Part shown: in pieces, positions 1-5,730 of the stretch | Layout: each line of letters begins with the position of its first letter | How positions within the stretch are numbered: the stretch's first letter is position 1 | Origin: Clostridia bacterium | GTDB taxonomy: Bacteria > Bacillota > Clostridia > UMGS1810 | Reading direction: 5' to 3' | Length of the DNA: 7,878 nt | Assembly (NCBI GenBank): GCA_017549745.1 | Contig: JAFYUA010000058.1 | Coordinates: 1 to 7,878, forward strand | Notes under the pieces: model-generated | Database searches by the model: none | What the model saw: the letters and a program-made list of their open reading frames with translations, nothing else | What the model was told of the DNA's origin: nothing | Position numbers and translations under genes: made by a program

Positions 1-1014
1 AATTCAGATCCTATAGAAACTGTTTGTCACACTCTCAAAAAGCATGGTTATTCAACCCATGCCATTCACAATAATAACGCCGCATTTTATAACCGAAAGA
101 TGATATATCGCAATCTCGGCTTTGACTCTTTCACATCTTTAGAATATATGTATGATGTTGAATACAATCCCCTTGGTTGGGCGTGTGACAAGGTGTTGAC
201 CTCTTCAATTGTCGATTGTATGAAATCCACCGACACTGTAGATATGATTTATGCAGTGGGGGTGCAAGGCCATGGCACATATCCCTCTGACATGGAACCC
301 AAGGAAGATGCAATAGTGGTCGATGGCATAGAAAATCCTGACACCAAGGCGAGATATGAGTATTATATCAGCCAGATGAAAGAGGTTGATTCGTTTGTGG
401 GTGAGCTTGTTTACACACTCGAACACATCAACGAACCCACTGTTCTTGTGATTTTTGGTGACCATATGCCCGGCTTTGATGTGGAAGACGATGAGCTTTT
501 AAATGACAGTAAATATCAGACGCAATATGTCATCTGGAGCAATTTTGAATCAGATTGCATCATCAAGAATTTGCAATCATATCAGCTCTACTCTTATGTG
601 CTTGACCGACTCAACATAGATGGCGGCATTGTATCAAAGCTTCATAAGCAGTATTCCTATGCCAAGAGTGATGAATACCTTTCTAAGCTTGAAATCGTTC
701 AATACGACATGCTCGAAGGTGATGGCGTATCATATGGCAATTCACCACCCGAAGTTGTAGACACTAAAATGGGAATCAGACCTATTTCTGTGTCAGGAGC
801 ATATGTCGAGGGTGATGATTTGATTGTGAAAGGGGATAATTTCAACGAGTTCAGCCGCGTGGTTGCAAATGACAAATTACTAACTACACAATACATCAGT
901 GCCAACACTATTGCAGTGAGGCAATACTCTGCCGATGCAACGCATGTGGCAGTAGCACAAGCTGATGAGAACTCATATGTACTCTCTGCAACACCATATA
1001 TTGAGATTAAATAA
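1..1014 (+). CDS. LTA synthase-family membrane sulfatase, C-terminal part (5' truncated by window edge)
   Basis: The frame is open from base 1 (337 residues visible), so the start lies outside the window; the ATG at 100 is internal and has no proper ribosome site. The protein belongs to the alkaline-phosphatase superfamily, LtaS-like branch, which transfers glycerol-phosphate (or a similar group) outside the membrane to build teichoic-acid-type polymers. Visible signatures, numbered within the fragment, are: HNNN around H23 and FYNR ending at R32, matching the substrate-pocket His and Arg of LtaS; QGHGTYP with H91; and FGDHMPGF with D154/H155, the Asp-His metal ligands. The N-terminal membrane helices, the metal-binding Glu and the catalytic Thr would lie upstream. 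Residues about 259-337 form an added beta-rich tail resembling an IPT/TIG domain. The gene ends at a TAA directly before a hairpin terminator and converges on galE. The substrate cannot be told from the sequence; a phosphoethanolamine or phosphoglycerol transferase is equally possible. Confidence 0.85.
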   Translation, partial: NSDPIETVCHTLKKHGYSTHAIHNNNAAFYNRKMIYRNLGFDSFTSLEYMYDVEYNPLGWACDKVLTSSIVDCMKSTDTVDMIYAVGVQGHGTYPSDMEPKEDAIVVDGIENPDTKARYEYYISQMKEVDSFVGELVYTLEHINEPTVLVIFGDHMPGFDVEDDELLNDSKYQTQYVIWSNFESDCIIKNLQSYQLYSYVLDRLNIDGGIVSKLHKQYSYAKSDEYLSKLEIVQYDMLEGDGVSYGNSPPEVVDTKMGIRPISVSGAYVEGDDLIVKGDNFNEFSRVVANDKLLTTQYISANTIAVRQYSADATHVAVAQADENSYVLSATPYIEIK

Positions 1015-1017
1015 ACA

Positions 1018-1051
1018 AAAAAGCTTATTGCATCATTGCAATAAGCTTTTT
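1018..1051. terminator. Bidirectional intrinsic terminator between convergent genes
   Basis: A perfect 15-bp inverted repeat (1018-1032 pairs with 1037-1051) closes a 4-nt TCAT loop. The stem ends in an A tract on the left and a T tract on the right, so each strand gives a hairpin followed by U residues. It lies 3 nt after the sulfatase stop and 10 nt after the galE stop on the other strand, so one hairpin can serve both genes. Confidence 0.9.
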
Positions 1052-1061
1052 AAATATGTGA

Positions 1062-2057
1062 TTACATAGATTTGAGAGTGAAGTTCCAACTGTCAGCACA
1101 CATTTTTTCAAGGTCATACTCTGCTTCCCAGTTAAGCTCTCTTCTGGATTTTTCAGGGTCAGCATAACACATGGCAATGTCACCCGGTCTGCGGTCAACG
1201 ATTTTATAGTTGATTTTTCTGCCGCATGCCTTTTCATATGCCTTCACAACATCAAGCACACTGTAGCCTGTTCCTGTGCCCAGATTATAAGCCTGCACAC
1301 CTGTGGTTGCTGTCACTTTTTCAACCGCCTTAACATGGCCTTTACTCAGGTCAACAACATGGATACAATCTCTCACGCCGGTGCCGTCGGGTGTGTTGTA
1401 ATCATCACCAAACACGCTCAAGCACTCAAGCTTACCAACTGCAACTCTTGCAATGTATGGCACAAGGTTATTCGGGATTCCGTTGGGATTCTCGCCAATA
1501 AGGCCGCTTGCATGTGCACCAATAGGATTGAAATATCTGAGAAGCGCAATGCTCCATTCGTTGTCCGACACATAAAGATCTGTCAATATTCTTTCAATCA
1601 TGTGCTTGGTAGCGCCATATGGATTGGTTGTATGAAGAGGAAAATCTTCTCTGATAGGAACACTTGCAGGGTCACCATACACTGTGGCAGAAGAAGAAAA
1701 CACAATTTTTTTGCAACCATACTTTGCCATTGTCTGACACAAAACCAAGGTGCTGGTAATGTTGTTGTGGTAATAGTGAAGAGGTATACTCACTGATTCA
1801 CCAACAGCCTTGAGGCCTGCAAAATGAATAACAGCATCTATTTTATTTTCCTCAAATATTTGTTCAACCTTTTCTCTGCAAAGAAGATCGGCTTCATAGA
1901 ATTTGAAATCTTTTCCTGAGATTGTGCGTATTTTGTCAAGCACTTCCGGTCTTGAATTGCAGAAGTTGTCAATGATGGCAATTTCATATCCGGCATCAAG
2001 AAGTTCAACACAAGTGTGGCTTCCTATAAAACCTGCGCCGCCTGTAACTAAAATCAT
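1062..2057 (-). CDS. galE: UDP-glucose/UDP-N-acetylglucosamine 4-epimerase
   Basis: A 331-residue protein of normal GalE length. It is an extended short-chain dehydrogenase that interconverts UDP-Glc and UDP-Gal (and possibly the N-acetyl forms) with bound NAD, in the cytoplasm. Visible features are the Rossmann motif GGAGFIG (residues 6-12), D30 at the end of beta-2, the HFAGLKAVGES segment (78-88), the catalytic SSSATVYG with S123, and YGATK with Y147/K151. The substrate-gate position is C297 (AMCYAD), as in human GALE, where E. coli has Tyr. The start at 2057 is chosen because it begins directly on the MILVTGG strand and has GAAAGG (2073-2068) 10 nt upstream. Longer in-frame starts would lie at or ahead of the promoter or lack a ribosome site. 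It converges on the sulfatase gene and diverges from the apgM-family gene. A role in supplying Gal or GalNAc for envelope polysaccharide is an inference. Confidence 0.95.
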   Translation of the reverse strand: MILVTGGAGFIGSHTCVELLDAGYEIAIIDNFCNSRPEVLDKIRTISGKDFKFYEADLLCREKVEQIFEENKIDAVIHFAGLKAVGESVSIPLHYYHNNITSTLVLCQTMAKYGCKKIVFSSSATVYGDPASVPIREDFPLHTTNPYGATKHMIERILTDLYVSDNEWSIALLRYFNPIGAHASGLIGENPNGIPNNLVPYIARVAVGKLECLSVFGDDYNTPDGTGVRDCIHVVDLSKGHVKAVEKVTATTGVQAYNLGTGTGYSVLDVVKAYEKACGRKINYKIVDRRPGDIAMCYADPEKSRRELNWEAEYDLEKMCADSWNFTLKSM

Positions 2058-2094
2058 CAATATCATACCTTTCATATTAATATAATATATTATC

Positions 2095-2123
2095 ATTATA
2101 TACCAAAACATCAGCTTTTGCAA
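2095..2123 (-). promoter_or_regulatory. sigma-A-type promoter of galE
   Basis: On the minus strand, TTGCAA (2123-2118) is followed by a 17-bp spacer and a consensus TATAAT (2100-2095). Transcription would begin near 2088, giving a leader of about 30 nt before the ATG at 2057. The match (4/6, ideal spacing, 6/6) is much better than chance and fixes the galE start downstream of it. Confidence 0.8.
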
Positions 2124-2130
2124 GCTTTTG
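2113..2130. repeat. Tandem octamer AGCTTTTG, 10-bp period, over the galE -35 box
   Basis: AGCTTTTG occurs at 2113-2120 and again at 2123-2130, one helical turn apart, and the galE -35 hexamer (2123-2118) sits within it. The spacing would suit a protein binding one face of the DNA. Regulatory use is an inference; no known operator is recognised. Confidence 0.45.
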
Positions 2131-2231
2131 GATGATTATTTGTCTGGCTTGAAACAACTTTGTATTAAATTCATACCAATATTATCTCTGTTTTTGAATT
2201 TTTTATATAAAATTTAAATTTAGGGGTAGAT

Positions 2232-2260
2232 TTTTTTTGAAATTTGTAGCATAATATACT
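2232..2260 (+). promoter_or_regulatory. Candidate promoter of the apgM-family/two-component operon (weak)
   Basis: TATACT (2255-2260) is a 5/6 match to a -10 box, with an all-T stretch at the -35 position 17 bp upstream (2232-2237), which is a poor -35. Transcription would begin near 2267, just before the inverted repeat at 2271. The region is AT-rich and offers other weak choices, such as CATAAT at 2250-2255, so the exact site is uncertain. A promoter somewhere in 2160-2270 is expected because galE diverges here. Confidence 0.35.
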
Positions 2261-2270
2261 TGTAAAAATA

Positions 2271-2298
2271 TAGCCATTTTAAAGTGTGTCAATGGCTA
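2271..2298. repeat. Inverted repeat (8-bp arms, 12-nt loop) in the leader of the apgM-family gene
   Basis: TAGCCATT (2271-2278) and AATGGCTA (2291-2298) are perfect reverse complements. The second arm ends 4 nt before the ribosome site AAAGGA (2303-2308), which is 9 nt from the ATG at 2318. It has no T run and is not a terminator. It could be an operator or a 5' stem-loop that affects translation or mRNA stability. Confidence 0.6.
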
Positions 2299-2317
2299 AA
2301 CGAAAGGATATGCTTAT

Positions 2318-3529
2318 ATGAAATACATAGTAATACTTGCCGATGGCATGGCAGATTATCCCGTGAATGAACTCGGCGGAAAAACACCAATGCAGGTGGC
2401 TCACAAACCAAACATCGATTCCCTCGCTGCAAAATCAGAGGTTGGGCTTGCATATAATGTGCCCGAGTCGCTCTCGCCTGGCAGTGATGTGGCTAATTTG
2501 TCTGCAATGGGTTATGATCCGCTAAAATGCTACACAGGCCGTTCACCCCTTGAAGCTGTCAGCATGGGCATCGACATCAAACCCACCGACATGATTTTCA
2601 GATGCAATGTTGTCAATATCACAGAAGATGAAGAAAATTACGAAGACAAAATAATAACTGACCATAGTGCCGATGAAATATCAACCGAGGAAGCGCGTGA
2701 GTTAATTTTGGCAGTTGCCAAAGCTTTTTCAGATGATAAGTTTTCATTTTATCCCGGAGTAAGCTATCGTCATGCTCTCGTGTGGGACAATGGTCCTGAT
2801 GAATTTGACCTCACACCTCCTCACGATGTGCTCGAGCGCAGAGTGGGAGATTATCTTCCCAAAGGCATCAACGGTGCACCTTTGGCCGAGATGATGAAAA
2901 AAAGCTATGACATTTTAAATGAGCACCCCGTAAACCTTGCCCGTGCCGCAAGAGGCCTCAAAAAAGCCAACTCAATCTGGATTTGGGGCGAGGGTCGCAA
3001 ACCGTCACTCGAAAACTTTGAGTCGCTTCATGGCATCAAGGGCAGTGTCATATCTGCTGTTGACCTTATCAAAGGCATAGGCATATGCGCAGGTCTTGAC
3101 TCAATTGATGTAGAAGGTGCCACAGGTAACATCCACACCAACTTTGACGGCAAAGCCAAAGCTTGCCTTGATGCAATAACATCAGGTAGTGATTATGTAT
3201 TTGTGCACATGGAAGCTCCCGACGAATGCGGTCACAGAGCAGAAATTGAAAACAAAGTGAAATCAATTGAATTGATTGACGAAAAGGTTGTAGGATTTTT
3301 GCTCAAAGAGCTACAAAATCAAGGCATTGATTTTCGCATGATGATATTGCCCGACCATCCCACACCGCTTGCCCTTCGCACTCACACCCGCGATGCAGTG
3401 CCTTATCTTATATATGACAGCACCAAACCTCATGCCGATGGTGTTGCCACCTTTACCGAAGAAACTGCCGCCAAGACAGGACTTGTTATCAATCAGGGTT
3501 ATAAGCTTATGGAGAGATTTACTAAATAA
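2318..3529 (+). CDS. apgM: apgM-family cofactor-independent phosphoglycerate mutase / proposed homoserine kinase
   Basis: A 403-residue metalloenzyme of the alkaline-phosphatase superfamily, archaeal-type phosphoglycerate mutase branch (about 400 residues), cytoplasmic. Classic members interconvert 3- and 2-phosphoglycerate using two divalent metals. A bacterial clade of this family was instead proposed to be a homoserine kinase, from its linkage to threonine genes in genomes lacking the usual ThrB. Visible active-site residues are D9 (LADGMAD), S56 as phospho-acceptor (SPGSDVAN), D302/H306 (APDECGHR), D346/H347 (LPDHPTP) and H356 (RTHTRD). The family motifs GGKTP, TGRSPLEA, YPGVSYRH and ISAVDLIKGIG are also present, so the protein is intact. 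AAAGGA lies 9 nt before the ATG. It heads a run with the response regulator 12 nt downstream; no threonine gene is visible. The enzyme family is secure, the substrate is not. Confidence 0.9.
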   Translation: MKYIVILADGMADYPVNELGGKTPMQVAHKPNIDSLAAKSEVGLAYNVPESLSPGSDVANLSAMGYDPLKCYTGRSPLEAVSMGIDIKPTDMIFRCNVVNITEDEENYEDKIITDHSADEISTEEARELILAVAKAFSDDKFSFYPGVSYRHALVWDNGPDEFDLTPPHDVLERRVGDYLPKGINGAPLAEMMKKSYDILNEHPVNLARAARGLKKANSIWIWGEGRKPSLENFESLHGIKGSVISAVDLIKGIGICAGLDSIDVEGATGNIHTNFDGKAKACLDAITSGSDYVFVHMEAPDECGHRAEIENKVKSIELIDEKVVGFLLKELQNQGIDFRMMILPDHPTPLALRTHTRDAVPYLIYDSTKPHADGVATFTEETAAKTGLVINQGYKLMERFTK

Positions 3530-3544
3530 GGAGTGATCTGATTG
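3528..3544 (+). promoter_or_regulatory. Strong ribosome-binding site setting a TTG start
   Basis: AAGGAGTGATC (3528-3538) matches the complement of the 16S rRNA 3' end (AAGGAGGTGATC) apart from one missing G, and it overlaps the stop codon of the upstream gene. The core GGAG ends 8 nt before TTG at 3542-3544. There is no ATG or GTG in frame between the site and the receiver's first beta strand, so TTG is the start. Confidence 0.8.
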
Positions 3545-4231
3545 ATTAAGTGCAACAAAATTCTTGTAGCCGATGATGATAAAAACATATGTGAATTGCT
3601 AAGACTCTATCTTGAAAAAGATGGTTATGAATCATTTTGCGTATATGACGGCATAAGTGCGCTTGCCGAAGCCAAAAAAAATTCGTATTCAGCAATAATT
3701 CTTGACATCATGATGCCTGGACTCGATGGTGTGGAAGTGCTCAAGGAAATCAGAAAAACAAGCATGATTCCTGTGATAATGCTCACTGCCAAAGGGGAAA
3801 CCATCGACAAGGTCCTTGCTTTGGAAATAGGTGCCGATGATTACATCGTAAAGCCGTTTGAAACCAAGGAGCTTTTGGCAAGGCTCAAAGCCGTGCTCAG
3901 AAGGGTGGGCGCAGAAGAAGCAGACGATGGTGCCATGAATTTTGAAAATTTGTACCTCAACAAGAGTACATATGAGATGAAAGTCAATGGCAACCCCATA
4001 GATGTGCCGCCAAAAGAGTTTGAGCTTCTTACTTTTTTGTGCTCGCACCCCAATAAAGTATATACCCGTGATCAGCTTCTCAATGAAGTGTGGGGCTATG
4101 ATTATTATGGTGATTCTCGCACTGTAGATGTTCATGTCAAACGAATAAGAGAAAAAATAGACGGCGTGTCAGATAAGTGGCTTCTGCGCACAATTTGGGG
4201 AGTGGGATATAAATTTGAGGTGAAGCAATGA
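3542..4231 (+). CDS. OmpR/PhoB-family two-component response regulator
   Basis: A 229-residue DNA-binding response regulator of usual family length. The receiver domain spans residues about 6-120: acidic pocket D11-D13 (VADDD), phospho-acceptor D55 (ILDIMMPGLDG), switch T82 (MLTAKG) and K104 (IVKPFE). A short linker with several Glu and Asp leads to a winged-helix domain (about 133-229) with VPPKEFELL, the recognition helix region SRTVDVHVKRIREKI, and the wing motif TIWGVGYKF. It starts with TTG, 12 nt after the apgM-family gene, and overlaps the kinase gene by 4 nt (ATGA), so the pair is co-translated. Likely targets include htrA downstream, which has direct repeats of the OmpR-family type before it. 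Related Gram-positive regulators include PhoP, CssR and CiaR; I cannot assign it to one of these. Confidence 0.95.
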   Translation: MIKCNKILVADDDKNICELLRLYLEKDGYESFCVYDGISALAEAKKNSYSAIILDIMMPGLDGVEVLKEIRKTSMIPVIMLTAKGETIDKVLALEIGADDYIVKPFETKELLARLKAVLRRVGAEEADDGAMNFENLYLNKSTYEMKVNGNPIDVPPKEFELLTFLCSHPNKVYTRDQLLNEVWGYDYYGDSRTVDVHVKRIREKIDGVSDKWLLRTIWGVGYKFEVKQ

Positions 4232-5643
4232 GAAAAAGTGTTATCAAAAGCATGATTTGGGGTTCTCTTGCTGTTATGCTTGTTTCTCTTCTCATAGTAA
4301 CAATAGTGTTTTTCTACACAGTAAAAACAGGTTTTGAAGCCGAAACCTACAAAGACATGGGCGATTTTATAAGCCATGTAAAACCCATCACGCAAATGTC
4401 TCTTGATTTCAGCACCAGCCGCATGATGAAGCTCTTTGACGAATCCATGCAGCAGTTTTCTCACTACAATAAGTATAATTTGCTCATAACCACTCAAAAC
4501 GGCGAGATTGTATGGTCAGATGTTGATATCCTTCCTTCGCAGGCAAGGCCGCACATAATGTCAGCCATAGGAAAGCTTGGTGGCAAAGCGACTATTCACT
4601 CATCAAACCTGCTCAGCGGCATATATCCCGGGCGCACAATCACCGTAGGGGAGATTGTGAGCAGTGAATTTGGCAAAGATTCATGGATGATTTTCTGCAC
4701 CAAAAAAGTGCCCAGTCCTTCGGGACAATATATGAAGCTGCTTCTTGAAATCCTGATAATGGAGCTTGCGGCACTCCTTTTTATGGCAATTTTTCTTTAT
4801 TTTTTCTCGCGCAATATCACTTCACCCTTGCACAAAATCAATATGGCTCTCAAGACATTTGCCAAAGGTGATTTCAAAAGCAGAGTTGCATATTCTTCCG
4901 CAAATGAACTTGGCGAACTGGCTCTCAATGTCAATAACATGGCAGATAGCCTTGAGAATTTTGAGAAAATCCGTTCTTCTTTCATTTCTGATGTGTCGCA
5001 TGAGTTGCGTACCCCAATGACATCAATCTCAGGTTTTGTGGAGGGTATCATTGACGGCACAATCCCCCCCGAAGAAAGTGACAAATATCTCAAAATCGTT
5101 TTGTCAGAGACCAAACGGCTTTCGCGCATTGTAAATGATTTGCTCAAGGTTTCAAGGATTGAAAGCGGCAAGCAGGCACTCACCCGAACTGATTTTGACA
5201 TATCAGAGCTTTCCAAAATCGTTCTTTTAAATTTTGAGAAAGAAATAACCGACAAAAACATTGATGTATCTTTTGAATTTCAAACCGACAGGTGCATAGT
5301 AAATGCCGACAGAGACGCCTACACACAGGTGCTCATCAATCTGATACACAATGCAGTCAAGTTCACTCCTCAAAATGGCTATATTGTTTTAAAAATTGAG
5401 GAATCTGATGATAAATGTCTGTTTACAGTGGAAAACAGCGGCCAAGGCATAGACAAAGAAAAGATAAACTTTGTGTGGGAAAGATTTTATAAAACTGATG
5501 ACTCGCGCAGCTCAGACAAAAGCGGAGTGGGGCTTGGCCTCTATATTGTAAAGCGCATAATAGATGCGCATGATGAAAAAATTACAGTGCAAAGCACACC
5601 CGGAAAGTGCACGCGATTCGTTTTCACTATAGCGCTTTCGTAG
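4228..5643 (+). CDS. Membrane sensor histidine kinase (HAMP, HisKA, HATPase_c)
   Basis: A 471-residue partner kinase of the preceding regulator. Transmembrane helix 1 is at residues about 9-32. An extracellular sensor region of about 135 residues (33-168) follows, possibly of single-Cache/PAS-like fold. Helix 2 is at about 170-193 and HAMP at 194-246. The dimerisation domain has the phospho-acceptor H258 in SHELRTP. The ATPase domain has the N box NLIHNAVKF (N375), the G1 box NSGQGI (403-408), the F box WERFYKTDDSRS and the G2 box GVGLGLYIVK (433-442). All catalytic boxes are present, but the usual Asp of G1 is Asn (N403). GAGGTG (4217-4222) lies 5 nt before the ATG, which overlaps the regulator's TGA. 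The signal cannot be read from the sequence; envelope or secretion stress is inferred from the htrA neighbour. Confidence 0.95.
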   Translation: MRKSVIKSMIWGSLAVMLVSLLIVTIVFFYTVKTGFEAETYKDMGDFISHVKPITQMSLDFSTSRMMKLFDESMQQFSHYNKYNLLITTQNGEIVWSDVDILPSQARPHIMSAIGKLGGKATIHSSNLLSGIYPGRTITVGEIVSSEFGKDSWMIFCTKKVPSPSGQYMKLLLEILIMELAALLFMAIFLYFFSRNITSPLHKINMALKTFAKGDFKSRVAYSSANELGELALNVNNMADSLENFEKIRSSFISDVSHELRTPMTSISGFVEGIIDGTIPPEESDKYLKIVLSETKRLSRIVNDLLKVSRIESGKQALTRTDFDISELSKIVLLNFEKEITDKNIDVSFEFQTDRCIVNADRDAYTQVLINLIHNAVKFTPQNGYIVLKIEESDDKCLFTVENSGQGIDKEKINFVWERFYKTDDSRSSDKSGVGLGLYIVKRIIDAHDEKITVQSTPGKCTRFVFTIALS

Positions 5644-5647
5644 ATTT

Positions 5648-5675
5648 TTTACATTTTATTCATAATTTCTTAAAA
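5648..5675 (+). promoter_or_regulatory. Candidate OmpR-family regulator site: three hexamers at 11-bp spacing
   Basis: TTTACA (5648-5653), TTCATA (5659-5664) and TTAAAA (5670-5675) are each separated by 5 bp. The first two fit the TT(A/C/T)A(C/T)A form of Bacillus PhoP boxes and the third differs at one base. CiaR sites before streptococcal htrA also use hexamers with 5-bp gaps. The last hexamer overlaps the candidate -35 box of htrA, as expected for direct activation. AT richness raises the chance of a false match, and binding by the regulator encoded at 3542-4231 is an inference. Confidence 0.45.
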
Positions 5676-5695
5676 AATATAAATTAAAATATTAT
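5667..5695 (+). promoter_or_regulatory. Candidate htrA promoter
   Basis: TTCTTA (5667-5672, weak -35) is followed by a 17-bp spacer and TATTAT (5690-5695, 5/6 match to -10), with a start expected near 5702 and a leader of about 29 nt. The poor -35 box fits a promoter that needs an activator. No terminator is visible between the kinase gene and htrA, so read-through transcription is also likely. Confidence 0.45.
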
Positions 5696-5730
5696 CATAG
5701 TAGATTTTTTATATTCGGAGGATTTAAAAC

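Larger units (their letters stand above)
5641..5711 (+). repeat. Two 11-bp direct repeats TAGATTTTTTA flanking the htrA promoter region
   Basis: TAGATTTTTTA occurs at 5641-5651, where it includes the TAG stop of the kinase gene, and again at 5701-5711, exactly 60 bp later, near the expected htrA transcription start. Low complexity makes chance possible, but the pair brackets the whole spacer. Confidence 0.4.

Noticed and set aside
1..5. Window begins with AATTC, like a cut EcoRI end
   Set aside because: Five bases at a window edge are not evidence of a cloning junction.
100..102. ATG at 100 as the start of the sulfatase gene
   Set aside because: The frame is open back to base 1 and encodes conserved LtaS-type sequence (HNNN, FYNR) before this Met; no suitable ribosome site precedes it.
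1335..1796. Plus-strand open frame of 153 codons inside galE
   Set aside because: It lies fully antisense to a well-conserved galE and shows no recognisable domain or ribosome site.
2058..2123. A 22-codon N-terminal extension of galE (start at 2123)
   Set aside because: The first codon is TTG within the -35 box, the extension lies partly upstream of the predicted transcription start, its composition is AT-driven, and GalE proteins begin at the MILVTGG strand, which has its own ribosome site.
2124..2260. Riboswitch or small RNA in the divergent spacer
   Set aside because: The stretch is AT-rich and low in complexity, with no conserved riboswitch core or set of paired helices that I can recognise.
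3689..4497. Minus-strand open frames across the regulator and kinase genes
   Set aside because: They are mirror frames of strongly conserved coding sequence, Cys/His-rich and without family features.
5644..5730. Terminator between the kinase gene and htrA
   Set aside because: There are T runs but no stable hairpin before them, so read-through is likely.
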